Positions 50,297 to 59,393 of a stretch of 64,000 nucleotides of DNA are shown piece by piece; position 1 is the stretch's first letter, and each line of letters starts with the position of its first letter. Origin of the DNA: G965212005 sp965212005 (lineage in GTDB: Bacteria; Pseudomonadota; Gammaproteobacteria; Porifericomitales; Porifericomitaceae); the NCBI GenBank assembly GCA_965212005.1, contig OZ243038.1, positions 2,471,745-2,535,744 of the forward strand, read 5' to 3'. A program made the translations under genes and the position numbers. Below the pieces are notes generated by a model that searched no databases, had not been told where the DNA came from, and was given only the letters and a program-made list of their open reading frames with translations.

Positions 50297-51685
50297 GTGA
50301 ATCTGCAGCCGCTGACAGCACTCTCTCCGCTGGATGGACGTTACGCCGGGCAAACTGCCCCACTGGGTGAATTATTCAGCGAGTTTGCCTTGTTCCGGCA
50401 GCGGGTGTGCATCGAAGTGCGCTGGCTGCGGGCGCTTGCCGCCGATCCGGCGCTGACCGACTTTCCGCCGCTGGCACCCTCCGAACAGGAATTCCTGGAG
50501 CGGCTCTGTGCCGATTTTTCGGTGCCGGAGGCCGGGCGCATCAAGCAGATCGAGGCGCGCCTGCGCCATGACCTCAAGGCAGTGGAATACTTTCTGCGCG
50601 AGCGGCTGGCAGAGCATCCCACCCTGGGCGCACGGGTTGGGTACCTGCATTTTGCCTGCACTTCCGAGGACATTAACAACCTGTGTTACGCGCTGGCTTT
50701 GCGCGAGGCCCGCGAACGGCACTTGGTCCCCGCCCTGGTGGAGCTGGAAGATGCGCTGCTTGAGCGGGTACGACGTCATGCCGATTGCCCGATGCCGGCG
50801 CGCACCCACGGGCAGCTCGCCTCGCCCACCACCCTGGGCAAAGAGTTGGCGGTTTTCCTCACCCGTTTGCGGCGCCAGCGGCACCTGCTCGCGCAAGTGC
50901 GCGTTAGCGGCAAGTTCAACGGCGCGGTGGGCAACTACAGCGCGCATTTTGCCGCCTACCCCGAGGTCGATTGGCCCCGACTGACGCGGGAATTCATCCT
51001 GGCCCTGGGACTGGATTGGAACGACTGTACCACGCAGGTGGAAGCGCACGATTACATGGCCGAATACTTTCACGCGCTGATCCGCCTTAACGTCATTCTC
51101 ATCGATTTGTGCCGGGATCTGTGGGGATATATCTCCCTTGGCTATTTCCGGCAGAAAGCCGTGGCCGGCGAGATCGGTTCCTCCACCATGCCACACAAAA
51201 TCAATCCGATCGACTTTGAAAACGCTGAAGGCAACCTGGGACTATCCAACGCACTGCTGGCCCATTTGGCGGAGAACCTGCCGTTGTCACGCTGGCAGCG
51301 GGACTTGAGCGATTCCACCCGGCAGCGCAATATCGGCGCCGGGTTCGGTCACGCGCTGCTCGCCTGGCACGGCTGCCGGCGCGGACTCGACAAGCTGGAG
51401 GCGGACCCGGTCGCGATGCAGGCAGACCTGGCGGACACGTGGGAGGTGTTGGCGGAGGCCGTGCAAACCGTTATGCGCCGCTACGGTCTGTCCGATCCCT
51501 ATACCCAGTTGAAATGCCTCAGCCGTGGCAGGAAACCGGATCAAGCGAAGTTGCACGAGTTGATCCGCCAGTCAAAATTGCCACAACAGGCCAAGCAGCG
51601 CCTGCTCCGGCTCACCCCCAGCACCTATTTGGGCAATGCTCCTGAGCAGGCGCGCCATCAGGCCGGTCGCGATCAGACGGCATAA
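50297..51685 (+). CDS. purB: Adenylosuccinate lyase
   Basis: Acts twice in purine synthesis (SAICAR and adenylosuccinate). 462 residues of the E. coli-like type: ALSPLDGRYAGQ at the start, HFACTSEDINN, ARTHGQLASPTTLGKE, and the fumarase-superfamily signature GSSTMPHKINPIDFEN with the catalytic Ser loop. The start is GTG 50297. The C-terminal end (ARHQAGRDQTA) is slightly long. Confidence 0.97.
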   Translation: MNLQPLTALSPLDGRYAGQTAPLGELFSEFALFRQRVCIEVRWLRALAADPALTDFPPLAPSEQEFLERLCADFSVPEAGRIKQIEARLRHDLKAVEYFLRERLAEHPTLGARVGYLHFACTSEDINNLCYALALREARERHLVPALVELEDALLERVRRHADCPMPARTHGQLASPTTLGKELAVFLTRLRRQRHLLAQVRVSGKFNGAVGNYSAHFAAYPEVDWPRLTREFILALGLDWNDCTTQVEAHDYMAEYFHALIRLNVILIDLCRDLWGYISLGYFRQKAVAGEIGSSTMPHKINPIDFENAEGNLGLSNALLAHLAENLPLSRWQRDLSDSTRQRNIGAGFGHALLAWHGCRRGLDKLEADPVAMQADLADTWEVLAEAVQTVMRRYGLSDPYTQLKCLSRGRKPDQAKLHELIRQSKLPQQAKQRLLRLTPSTYLGNAPEQARHQAGRDQTA

Positions 51686-51868
51686 GCCGGGCGCGGCGCG
51701 GACGGCTTCCGATCCGGGTCTTGCCAGGCACTGAATGAAAGGCCGCAGGCTGCCAGCCGTTGCCTCCACCGCCTTGCGTTGCCAGCCCCTGTTCCAGCCC
51801 GTGGAACTTGCCGATAGCTGGCTTGGGGGGGTCTTTTGGGAGGGAGCGCTGGCGTTGGCATCAGATTA

Positions 51869-51877
51869 TGATACAAT
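51869..51877 (+). promoter_or_regulatory. Extended -10 promoter of the lipoprotein gene
   Basis: TG-A-TACAAT (51869-51877) is an extended -10 element with no convincing -35. A start near 51884 gives a 40-base leader holding AAAGGAG at about 51908. Confidence 0.45.
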
Positions 51878-51924
51878 CGCCGCATCATCTTAATGACCCC
51901 AGGAATGAAAAGGAGATTGCCCTA

Positions 51925-52986
51925 ATGAAACATGATGCTGTACGCGTTGCAGGGACAATGCTTTTACTGCCCGTAAGCCTGCTTCTTGCCGCCTGCGGCG
52001 GTGGCGGTGGAGGTGCCAGTGGCCCCGGGGTCGTGCCTACCGACCTCAGAATGCTCACCGCCCTCGGCGCAACGGTGAATCGGGACGAGATTGCCACGGA
52101 AACCGAGTTTCGTACGGACGGGAGCAGGAGCCTGCGCAACGAGTATCTGCTGTATCCCGGCATGCTTCGGGACAGCGCCGGTGCGGAGACGGACGCGGTG
52201 GTTACCTACCGCGAGGGAGATAACCAATTGATCCTTTCGGAGCAGAATTCTGGCGGCGTCGTTACCGGGCAGAGATTGTTGCAGCCGATGTCTGACAGGA
52301 ATGTGGAATCTGATCTGCTCACGGGATTCACGCTGAATGACATAAATATCCCCGATGATGCGTTGGCCTTTCTTGCCGAGGACGGAGTACTTGCTTTTGT
52401 TGAAGTGCAGGAATACAGCGTACTCGGTGCCTGGATCGAGAACTTGGACAATTTTGTACGCGGCGCCAGTGACTACACCGACACGGTTGCTTTTGCCCAT
52501 TTCGGGTTGCGCTCTCCGGCGAGTGACCGCCCCAGCACCGGAACTGCGACCTATTCAGGGGACGCGGCTGGCTACTATGCCCTCAGCCCAACCCGTCGTT
52601 ACATCATCTCTATCGTTGATGGCGTTGGAGCACAAGAGGTAGCACTGATGGCGGATTTTGGTGGAGACTCAATCAGTGGACGGATCCGGGCCACCGCTGC
52701 AGATGACACATTACTCCGATTTCCGTGGGCTGATCCGACGACCGCCGAGGAGCCGCCACTACTGGGGGAGAACCTGGCGATTGACCTGGCTGCCGGTGGT
52801 ATTACTGGAAGTACCTTCTCCGGCGCTTTTACGGTGACTACCGCAGGGGGCGTTCTCGCGGGTCTGCAGGGACAAACCGGTGATTACGAGGGGGCGTTTT
52901 ACGGGGACGCCGGCGAAGAAGTGGCTGGTACGGCGAGGTCCGATGATGACACCCTGTTACTGGGGATTTATACCGTCAGAGAATGA
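51925..52986 (+). CDS. TbpB-like surface lipoprotein
   Basis: 353 residues. A lipoprotein signal ends in LLLAAC at about residue 25, followed by a Gly-rich linker. The body is beta-rich. The C-terminal 90 residues (GSTFSGAFTVTT, GDYEGAFYGDAGEEVAGT) look like the small beta-barrel of transferrin-binding protein B and factor-H-binding proteins, with the typical G-F-YG-..-EE-GG pattern. The ligand is unknown; such proteins bind host iron proteins, haem or other partners. No Slam-type translocon or TonB receptor is next to it. ATG 51925 is picked from the lipobox position and AAAGGAG. Confidence 0.78.
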   Translation: MKHDAVRVAGTMLLLPVSLLLAACGGGGGGASGPGVVPTDLRMLTALGATVNRDEIATETEFRTDGSRSLRNEYLLYPGMLRDSAGAETDAVVTYREGDNQLILSEQNSGGVVTGQRLLQPMSDRNVESDLLTGFTLNDINIPDDALAFLAEDGVLAFVEVQEYSVLGAWIENLDNFVRGASDYTDTVAFAHFGLRSPASDRPSTGTATYSGDAAGYYALSPTRRYIISIVDGVGAQEVALMADFGGDSISGRIRATAADDTLLRFPWADPTTAEEPPLLGENLAIDLAAGGITGSTFSGAFTVTTAGGVLAGLQGQTGDYEGAFYGDAGEEVAGTARSDDDTLLLGIYTVRE

Positions 52987-53024
52987 CGACTCCTCTCCCT
53001 GAAGAGTAGAGCAGGGTCTTGTCG

Positions 53025-53042
53025 CCGCGCGTGTAAGCGCGG
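53025..53042 (+). terminator. Hairpin after the lipoprotein gene
   Basis: CCGCGC (53025-53030) and GCGCGG (53037-53042) pair perfectly across six bases, 39 bases past the stop. There is no T-run, so termination by this element alone is doubtful. Confidence 0.35.
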
Positions 53043-53265
53043 GCAGCAAAAGTCAGGCGGTATGATGGCCGCCGCAGAAGGTGCCGGGTCGCTGCGGCGA
53101 CAAAAGGCAGGCGGTACAGGCATCTCGGATGCGGCACCGTTTGATAAGCTCGCACAGGCCACGGGCCGGTGCCGCGGCTGGCCGGGGCAGGTCGCGGGAT
53201 GCCCTCTGCGCCGGTTGGCGGTGCCATCCAGGCGATGGCTGATGGACCGGTGGCCCCCGGCTCGG

Positions 53266-54420
53266 CTACAGCCGTCCGCGATAGTCCCGCACGCAAAAGC
53301 CTGACAAGGCAGGCACTGGGCTTCCTTCCAGCCCTTTACCGAACGCCATCACCTGGTAGCGCTCGCCCATACAGGCCGGCAGCAGCAGCCAGCGTGCCTC
53401 GGGACCGGGCACCTCGGTCGGGGAGGCCTCCCGCAGGCCGCAGCCGAGCAGGAAGGCGGCCTGGGTCGTGTAGCCGTGAAGCTGCAGCCCGCAGTCGCGT
53501 CCCGCTTCAGCCAGCAGGGTAAAATCCACCGACGCGGTGATGTCCTGCCGTCCGACCCAGCGCAGCGGATCATCGTGTACGTGACCGGCGCGGTGACACA
53601 GCAATGTGCCCATACGGCGCTGGGGATGCAGGTATTCAGCGCGGGGATAGCCATAGTCGATGCACAAGACCCAGCCGCGCTGTAGACTGTGGCTGGCCGC
53701 GTGCAGCCAGGGTTCCAGGGATGCGTTCAGCTCGGTGCAATAGCCTTCTTCCAGCGGATGCACCGGGTCCAGCACTCGCTGCACCAGTGAGGCGAGTCCA
53801 GGTTCGGGCGTTGTTTTCCGTTCCGTCCAGCAAAACCCCTGCGTATCGGCGCCAACGCCGAGCTCACGCCAGCGTCCGTCGCGCCGGCGGAAGCGATGCA
53901 CGGGCAGCGCATCGGCCACTTCGCTGGCCAGGACCAGTCCTTGCCAGGGCTGGTCCGGTGCAGCCGGGCACCATTCCATGCGCTCCCGGCAGGCGGCAGG
54001 CAACTTCGCCGCGCGTTGCCGCTGCTGCTGCCGTAAGGCCGGACTAATCTCTACAATCCGGTAATGCGTCGGCAGCCGATCCCGTTGTGCCAACTCCTGC
54101 AGCAGGTTGCAGGCTAAGGCACCGCTCCCGGCGCCCAGTTCCAGGATCGCTCCCTGCTGCAGAAATTCCAGCATCTCGGCACATTGCCGTGCCAGGCAAC
54201 GGGCATACAGCGGCGCCGCTTCGGCGGCGGTGGTGAAGTCGCCCCGTGCACCGATGTGCACCGCGCCGGAACTGTAATAGCCAAGCTCGGGTTCATACAG
54301 GGCGCGCTCCATGAAACGGGCAAAGCTGATGCTGCCCGCCGCCGTTTCGATCTCACGGCGCAGCCGCTCCGTCAGCCGCTTACTGCGCGCCTGTGCCAGC
54401 GCCTCTGGATCGGCCTGCAT
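53266..54420 (-). CDS. SAM-dependent methyltransferase, MidA/NDUFAF7 family
   Basis: 384 residues. The N-terminus ISFARFMERALYEPELGYYSSG is a family hallmark. The SAM pocket is ILELGAGSGALA, followed by RIVEISPAL, and LASEVADALPVHRF is the conserved acidic/His segment. The family dimethylates an arginine of a respiratory complex I subunit in eukaryotes; the bacterial target is less certain. The ATG giving MQADPEAL is preferred over upstream in-frame ATG 54489. It is separated from tRNA-Thr(TGT) by 170 bases. Confidence 0.9.
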   Translation of the reverse strand: MQADPEALAQARSKRLTERLRREIETAAGSISFARFMERALYEPELGYYSSGAVHIGARGDFTTAAEAAPLYARCLARQCAEMLEFLQQGAILELGAGSGALACNLLQELAQRDRLPTHYRIVEISPALRQQQRQRAAKLPAACRERMEWCPAAPDQPWQGLVLASEVADALPVHRFRRRDGRWRELGVGADTQGFCWTERKTTPEPGLASLVQRVLDPVHPLEEGYCTELNASLEPWLHAASHSLQRGWVLCIDYGYPRAEYLHPQRRMGTLLCHRAGHVHDDPLRWVGRQDITASVDFTLLAEAGRDCGLQLHGYTTQAAFLLGCGLREASPTEVPGPEARWLLLPACMGERYQVMAFGKGLEGSPVPALSGFCVRDYRGRL

Positions 54421-54591
54421 TTCCTGCCGGGGGCAGGTACGTCGTCGTGCCGACCCTCCCGGTATTGATGGTTTGACTAAAGGAATCAATCACAAAAACG
54501 GACCATGTGGTCGTGCCTGTTTTCGCCGGGCCGTTCATTCACCTGCTGCACTGTACCCGGCGGGACTCGCAAGACCAGGCGGGGCATGAAT

Positions 54592-54667
54592 TGGTGCCGG
54601 CACCAGGAGTCGAACCCGGGACCTACTGATTACAAATCAGTTGCTCTACCAGCTGAGCTATGCCGGC
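54592..54667 (-). tRNA. tRNA-Thr(TGT)
   Basis: On the reverse strand the acceptor GCCGGCA pairs with TGCCGGC. The anticodon loop TTTGTAA gives TGT. The T arm CGGGTTCGACTCCTG follows, and CCA is encoded. In E. coli the equivalent gene (thrU) directly precedes the tRNA-Tyr/Gly/Thr-tufB cluster, which here is about 52 kb away. Confidence 0.97.
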
Positions 54668-54935
54668 AGTCTTGCTCCTGCGCCGCGGTAACGTCTGCTC
54701 CGCTGACGTTTGGCTGTTCCGGTGCCGGTGTGCGGCTCATCAATCGTTGCGTGTTCATTGCCGGGGACCGCTTACGCAGCGCTGACCCGTTGGACATGGT
54801 ATGTGCGCCCCCTGCTGAAGTAAAGCGGACGCACGGCATAGCGCAGCGCCGTACGGATGGCGGAACTGCCGCGGAACGTGCGCGGCAGGACGGCGCTCGA
54901 TGAGTCCCGGCCTCGCCCTGATCGCGGATGACAGC

Positions 54936-56366
54936 TTATTCGGGACGGTTGGCATGGAGTTCTGAACAGAGAATGGTGGTCTTGCTGTACCTGGAAGCAA
55001 GCCCGGAGAAAAATTCAGGCGAGAGCGGGCCGGTCTGGTGGCTGTCAACCCAGTACAACCGTATCGGTTCCCGGTAAGGCAAAATCAAAGGCTGAAAATT
55101 CTGCTCTTCCAATTGCCGGAAGCGCGCTTCCACTTCGGCACGGGAGTTGAACAGGCCCAGGGAGATGGCGTTTTTCAGGTTGCCCCGGTTAATGAGCCGG
55201 TAATCCAGGATCCCCTGCTGCCTCAGATGCTCCACTGTCTTGACCAGGTTCTGTGTAGACGAGGCCGGCTCGATGTACAGCCAGTAATACTCCCGCTCTT
55301 GTTGCTCCGTGATCCTTCGGCTCGTGCTTGCCTTGCGTGCCTGCAACCATTGTTCCAGCGCGGCCGCCTCCGTCTCGTTGGTGATGGGGCCGAAGCTGAA
55401 GCAGGAATCCGCCGCGTCTTTGGCCTCGGCCATCAGTCCGGAGATATCTTCATTAAACTCCAGCACTTGCGCAGGCAGCAATTCCTCGATCAGCGCCGTG
55501 TCTTCCGTGTCATCCTGCACCAGTTCCTGTGCCGCATTTTCCTTGATGTCTGGTTGTCCTGGAGGTGCTGGTTCCGGAGCGTCGGCATCGGCGGTGGATT
55601 CAGCGTCGGGTTCGGACGCATCGGCATCGGCGATGGGCTCGGCGTCGGGTTCGGACGCATCGGCCTCGGCGATGGGCTCGGCGTCGGGTTCGGACGCATC
55701 GGCATCGGCGATGGGCTCGGCGTCGGGTTCGGACGCATCGGCATCGGCGATGGGCTCGGCGTCGGGTTCGGACGCATCGGCCTCGGCGATGGGCTCGGCG
55801 TCGGGTTCGGACGCATCGGCCTCGGCGATGGGTTCAGCGTCGGGTTCGGACGCATCGGCCTCGGCGATGGGTTCAGCGTCGGGTTCGGATGCATCGGCAT
55901 CGGCGATGGGTTCAGCGTCGAGTTCGGATGCATCGGCCTCGGCGATGGGTTCGGCGTCGGGTTCGGATGCATCGGCCTCGGCGATGGGTTCGGCGTCGGG
56001 TTCGGACGCATCGGCCTCGGCGATGGGTTCAGCATCGGGTTCGGACGCATCGGCCTCGGCGATGGGTTCAGCATCGGGTTCGGATGCATCGGCCTCGGCG
56101 ATGGGTTCAGCGTCGGGTTCGGACGCATCGGTGGACTCTATCGCCATTAAATCCGGCACTTCGGACATCCCACGCAGATCGAGGACCGCCGCCGTTTCCG
56201 CTTCCTGTGCCCTCAACTCTGAGAGCAAATGGAGGCTGGCAACTCCCTCGGGAGGCCGGGGCAGCGTATGCTGCACGTTCGGAAAATCAATTTGCAGGTA
56301 GCTTTGGTAAGTCCAGGCGAAGAAAGTGGCATTGACGGCCAGCAAAAGGATCACCAGCCCTTTCAT
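54936..56366 (-). CDS. SPOR-domain membrane protein with 13-residue tandem repeats
   Basis: 476 residues. An N-terminal membrane helix (GLVILLLAVNATFFAW) leads a linker, then 14 copies of a 13-residue acidic repeat (DASEPDAEPIAEA and variants). An Asp/Glu-rich bridge follows, then a C-terminal SPOR-like domain (FSFGPITNETEAAALEQWL ... ISLGLFNSRAEVEARF). SPOR domains bind glycan strands at division sites. The repeat region would be a flexible spacer across the periplasm. It follows coaX, overlapping by four bases, the same order as in Pseudomonas. Confidence 0.88.
   Translation of the reverse strand: MKGLVILLLAVNATFFAWTYQSYLQIDFPNVQHTLPRPPEGVASLHLLSELRAQEAETAAVLDLRGMSEVPDLMAIESTDASEPDAEPIAEADASEPDAEPIAEADASEPDAEPIAEADASEPDAEPIAEADASEPDAEPIAEADASELDAEPIADADASEPDAEPIAEADASEPDAEPIAEADASEPDAEPIAEADASEPDAEPIADADASEPDAEPIADADASEPDAEPIAEADASEPDAEPIADADASEPDAESTADADAPEPAPPGQPDIKENAAQELVQDDTEDTALIEELLPAQVLEFNEDISGLMAEAKDAADSCFSFGPITNETEAAALEQWLQARKASTSRRITEQQEREYYWLYIEPASSTQNLVKTVEHLRQQGILDYRLINRGNLKNAISLGLFNSRAEVEARFRQLEEQNFQPLILPYREPIRLYWVDSHQTGPLSPEFFSGLASRYSKTTILCSELHANRPE
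55584..56129 (-). repeat. 39-bp tandem repeat array, 14 units, in the SPOR gene
   Basis: Fourteen uninterrupted units of 39 bases code for DASEPDAEPIAEA. Variation is small: Glu/Asp at position 12, one Pro-to-Leu change, and a last unit ending ESTADA. A partial fifteenth unit follows. Nucleotide units are nearly identical, mostly differing at silent or E/D positions, as expected for recent expansion by slippage or recombination. All frames are open across it on both strands. Confidence 0.95.
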
Positions 56367-57112
56367 ATCTGCTCCTGGCTACAGTGCGCGAGACCCTCAA
56401 GGACCAGATCCGGTTCATGCCTGTAGTGTGCGGGCCATTGAGACAGCAGGCTGGAGGCTTCGCCGCCGCAGAACAGGCACAGCAACTCCGGGCCATGGTG
56501 GCGCTGAATTTCGTTCAGCGCGTGCTCCAGCATGCCGACCAGTGCATGTCGCTGTCCGATCGTGATGGCCTCGGCGGTGCTCCTGCCCAGTAGCGTTGCC
56601 GGGGCCGGGGCAGGCACCGTCTCCGGCAGCGTGGCGGTGCCGCGAGCCAACGACTGTCGCATCAATCCGCTGCCGGGGAAGATCATGCCTCCCTGGTGCC
56701 GGCCGACGGTGTCAAGCAGGTCTAGGGTCATCGTCGTTCCGCAGTCTATCACGCACAGCGTGCGGGCATACTTTTTCCATGCGGCGATCAGCGCCAGCCA
56801 TCGATCGCTCCCCAGCTGAGCGGGTTGATGGTAGCCGTTGACAACGCCTGCCAGGGATCGGGCCGCCGAGACGCAGTGGAGCTGGCTGCCCCATTGCCGT
56901 CGGCTCCATACCCGCAGCCTGGTTTCGATCCGTGGCCCCGATACGTTGGACAGGTAGATTACATCGGGCGCCGGCAGTGATTGCCATGCGGCGTTGAAAT
57001 CCGCTTCCGGCTGGTCTTTCCGGTAACGGGTACGACCGCGCTCCTGCAGTCGTCCCGCCACGCACTGCGCCCACTTGAGACAGCTGTTGCCTATGTCGAT
57101 CAAAAGGTTCAA
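56363..57112 (-). CDS. coaX: Type III pantothenate kinase
   Basis: First step of coenzyme A synthesis. 249 residues from TTG 57112, a start whose TTGA overlaps the birA stop. Family marks: LLIDIGNSCLKW (phosphate-binding), LSNVSG, LGSDRWLALIAAW and IDCGTTMTLDLL. The FPGSGLMRQSLARGTA block and the late FCGGEAS follow. An open frame continues upstream inside birA, but no conserved residues lie there. It overlaps the SPOR gene by four bases. Confidence 0.92.
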   Translation of the reverse strand: MNLLIDIGNSCLKWAQCVAGRLQERGRTRYRKDQPEADFNAAWQSLPAPDVIYLSNVSGPRIETRLRVWSRRQWGSQLHCVSAARSLAGVVNGYHQPAQLGSDRWLALIAAWKKYARTLCVIDCGTTMTLDLLDTVGRHQGGMIFPGSGLMRQSLARGTATLPETVPAPAPATLLGRSTAEAITIGQRHALVGMLEHALNEIQRHHGPELLCLFCGGEASSLLSQWPAHYRHEPDLVLEGLAHCSQEQI

Positions 57113-58089
57113 GAGCTTGCCCGCAGACTGATTTCTCCCGATGCAAACCGTTGCGTAACACCGTCGATCTTCATCAGCAGCAGGCCATCGGCGTCGATCT
57201 CGATCATCCTGCCCTGCACCGATCGATCGCCCAGTTGCAGAGTCATCAGCTTGCCGCGCATGCAATCATGCCGTTTCCAGGCTGCGGCAGTCCGGGCCGG
57301 GTCAGCGTAAGGATATTCGGCCAGCGTGGGCAGCAAGCCGTTCAGCAGGACCGCCGCCAGCAGATTTATGCAGGGGGGGCTGTGCCCGGTAATGCGGCTC
57401 AAGTCCGTACAGGGCTGATGAATCTGTCTGCGGATGCGTTCGGGAAGGCGGATGTTAAGCCCGATGCCCACCACAATCCGGCAGCCGTTGCCGGGCACGG
57501 GGCTCGTCTCTACCAGCACACCACCTGCTTTGCGCCCGCGATGCATCAGATCGTTCGGCCACTTCAGGCCGATCCCGTGCAGGCCGAGCGCGTGCAGCGC
57601 TTCGGTCGCGGCTACCGCACAAGCGATGGACAGTGCGCTGATATGCGCCGGCGGTGATGGATACAGCCATCCCGCGGACAAGTACAGCCCGCCCCCGGGC
57701 GGAGAGAGCCAGCGGCGGGCGTTGCGCCCCCGGCCCGAGCTTTGGCATTCGGCCAGCATTACGCGCCGGTGTGCCCGGGAAGGCGGTTGCCGGAGTAGCC
57801 AGGCGTTGGTCGAGTCCAGTCGGAATTTGCATTCCAGTCGATCGAGCAGCGCCCGTGCCGCGGGGGTGAGCCCATTGAGAATGCAGGCGGGACACAGCAG
57901 CGCGCAGCCGGCGGGTCGTCGGCAACAGCGGTTCGCCGTGCCGGCGGTGCCGTGTGACGGTACGGTCGGCGCACGCCACCGATGTGCCAACGCATTGATC
58001 TTTGCCATGCACCCGAAGCGTGCCGCGCCGCGCAGCGTGCGACAGCAGGGCAGCTTCCGCCGCCGGCTGAGCGCCTGTGCCATCCTCAT
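57109..58089 (-). CDS. birA: Biotin-protein ligase, apparently without DNA-binding domain
   Basis: Joins biotin to carboxylase carrier proteins. The ligase core is clear from about residue 88: RLDSTNAWLL, SSGRGRNARRWLSPPGGGLYLS, IGLKWPNDLMHRGRKAGGVLVE and IVVGIGLNIRLP, then the small C-terminal domain. The first 85 residues (Arg/Cys/Pro-rich) show no winged-helix pattern like that of E. coli BirA, nor do the other frames there. So it may be a ligase only, or the true start may be further in (for example ATG 58008). The start is uncertain. Confidence 0.88.
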   Translation of the reverse strand: MRMAQALSRRRKLPCCRTLRGAARFGCMAKINALAHRWRAPTVPSHGTAGTANRCCRRPAGCALLCPACILNGLTPAARALLDRLECKFRLDSTNAWLLRQPPSRAHRRVMLAECQSSGRGRNARRWLSPPGGGLYLSAGWLYPSPPAHISALSIACAVAATEALHALGLHGIGLKWPNDLMHRGRKAGGVLVETSPVPGNGCRIVVGIGLNIRLPERIRRQIHQPCTDLSRITGHSPPCINLLAAVLLNGLLPTLAEYPYADPARTAAAWKRHDCMRGKLMTLQLGDRSVQGRMIEIDADGLLLMKIDGVTQRFASGEISLRASS

Positions 58090-58243
58090 GTCAGATCGCC
58101 GCTCCGCCCGGTCCGATGGCCCGAGACCGTGCCCCAGAAGGTCGGCCCGGCGGGAGAGCCAATGGATCCGTTGAGATCGGTGCGCCCATTCACAAGCGCT
58201 GCGGACGCGGACTGAAGTCCCGACGGGTACTGCTTTCGCCGCC

Positions 58244-58888
58244 TCAGTTCTGGTCGGGTTTGGAGGGAGACAGGGTCTGATCGTCGATGAAGTTATCTAT
58301 GGTGATGTCCTCCTCGAAGTCCAATTCCCAGTCGGCGCCGGGACTCGCTTTTGCCGCTTGCGCTTTTCCTGGTTGAGCCGGCCCAGCGCCGGCTGCGCCG
58401 GCACCGACCAGCTGTGTGGCTTCCAGATCGGTAGCCAATACGGTCTTTTCCGCGTCTTCTTCTTCCATGTCAGGCAGTACGAAACGAAACTCGAACTGAT
58501 GCAGCTTGATGACGTCGCCGTGGTTCAACCGCGTTTTCCGGGCAATTTTCCGACCGTTCAAGTAAGTGCCATTCACGCTGCCCTGGTCTGAAACCCAGAA
58601 GCTGTGCTCCTGGAATTCCACCAATGCGTGCCGCCGGCCAATGGTAGGTTCCGGGATCAGCAGGTAGGAAAATTTGCCGCTCTTGCCCAGCATTCTGCCC
58701 AGCATGAGGGGCTTTTTTTCCGAGAGTTGATATTTTTTCTTGCGGGTGACCTGGGCGGTATCCTCCAGGAAAGCTTGCTCGGCAGACTGCGTTCGCGGGC
58801 CTTGGCCGCGCAGCCACAGAAAGATGCCGATGCCCGCCACCAACACGCCCAAGCCGATGACTGCGATCATCAGCGGTTCGTTACTCAC
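58244..58888 (-). CDS. Membrane-anchored FHA-domain protein
   Basis: 214 residues from a GTG start (MSNEPLMIAV). One N-terminal membrane helix (about 7-25) is followed by a linker and an FHA domain at about 55-140. Phospho-threonine-binding positions are visible in TIGRRHALVEF and SDQGSVNGTYLNGRKI. The C-terminus is acidic and low in complexity (EEEDAEKTVLATDLEATQL; DWELDFEEDITIDNF) and may itself be a phosphorylation target. No Ser/Thr kinase gene is in the window. It is divergent from a second FHA-like gene. Confidence 0.88.
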   Translation of the reverse strand: MSNEPLMIAVIGLGVLVAGIGIFLWLRGQGPRTQSAEQAFLEDTAQVTRKKKYQLSEKKPLMLGRMLGKSGKFSYLLIPEPTIGRRHALVEFQEHSFWVSDQGSVNGTYLNGRKIARKTRLNHGDVIKLHQFEFRFVLPDMEEEDAEKTVLATDLEATQLVGAGAAGAGPAQPGKAQAAKASPGADWELDFEEDITIDNFIDDQTLSPSKPDQN

Positions 58889-59393
58889 GCAACCCGCTCA
58901 CCGAATGTTCCACTTCCCACTCCCGTAACCATCCTGCGCACTTGGTTATGATACCCGGGCACCGCCCGCTTGCCGCGCTGCCGGGGACTTCCGTTTTGGC
59001 TCGTTCTCCACGTGAATTCCAATAATCTACAATGATATAGCTAGATACTTTCTGGCGCAGCGGAGCTGCCATTTTAGCACGCTGGTATCCGGCTTGTAAC
59101 CGTGTTTCGCCCCGCGCCCGGTGCCGGCCCCCACGGCCGGCGCTCCCAAAGGTCGGGCGGGAGCCGCCGGGAGAGCGCAAAAAAGCGCTGTTTGGCCGCA
59201 TTTCCCCGACCATTTCCGCAGCCACGTACCCGGTTCCGCTACGACCCGGCACCGGCCTCCGTGGTGCAAAATCCATACTGAAATCAAACAGGATCGCCTG
59301 GTTGGGCACGCCTTTGGCTCCCCCGGCGCGTCGTTGCTTACTTGTTTTGCAGCGCGTTTTTTGCTATCTTTAACGGCAATTCACATTAGCAAT
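58889..59393. other. Divergent intergenic region between the two FHA genes
   Basis: About 500 bases without a supported gene. It has an AT-rich patch (about 59015-59055) with TACAAT and a TATAGCTA palindrome, a small hairpin AGCGC/GCGCT near 59175, and a candidate promoter close to the + strand gene at 59342-59370. Confidence 0.5.
59342..59370 (+). promoter_or_regulatory. Possible promoter of the second FHA gene
   Basis: TTGTTT (59342-59347), a 17-base gap, then TATCTT (59365-59370). The predicted start is about 17 bases before ATG 59394. Both hexamers are imperfect. Confidence 0.3.

Noticed and set aside
55584..56129. Regularly spaced repeats that could suggest a CRISPR array
   Set aside because: The units are directly adjacent with no spacers, code in frame, and no cas genes are near.
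55309..56335. Long + strand open frames (330 to 370 residues, repeats of Ser/Ala/Gly or Arg/His/Trp) across the SPOR gene
   Set aside because: They are by-products of a 39-bp repeat with no stops in any frame. The - strand frame has the membrane helix, SPOR domain and operon overlap with coaX.
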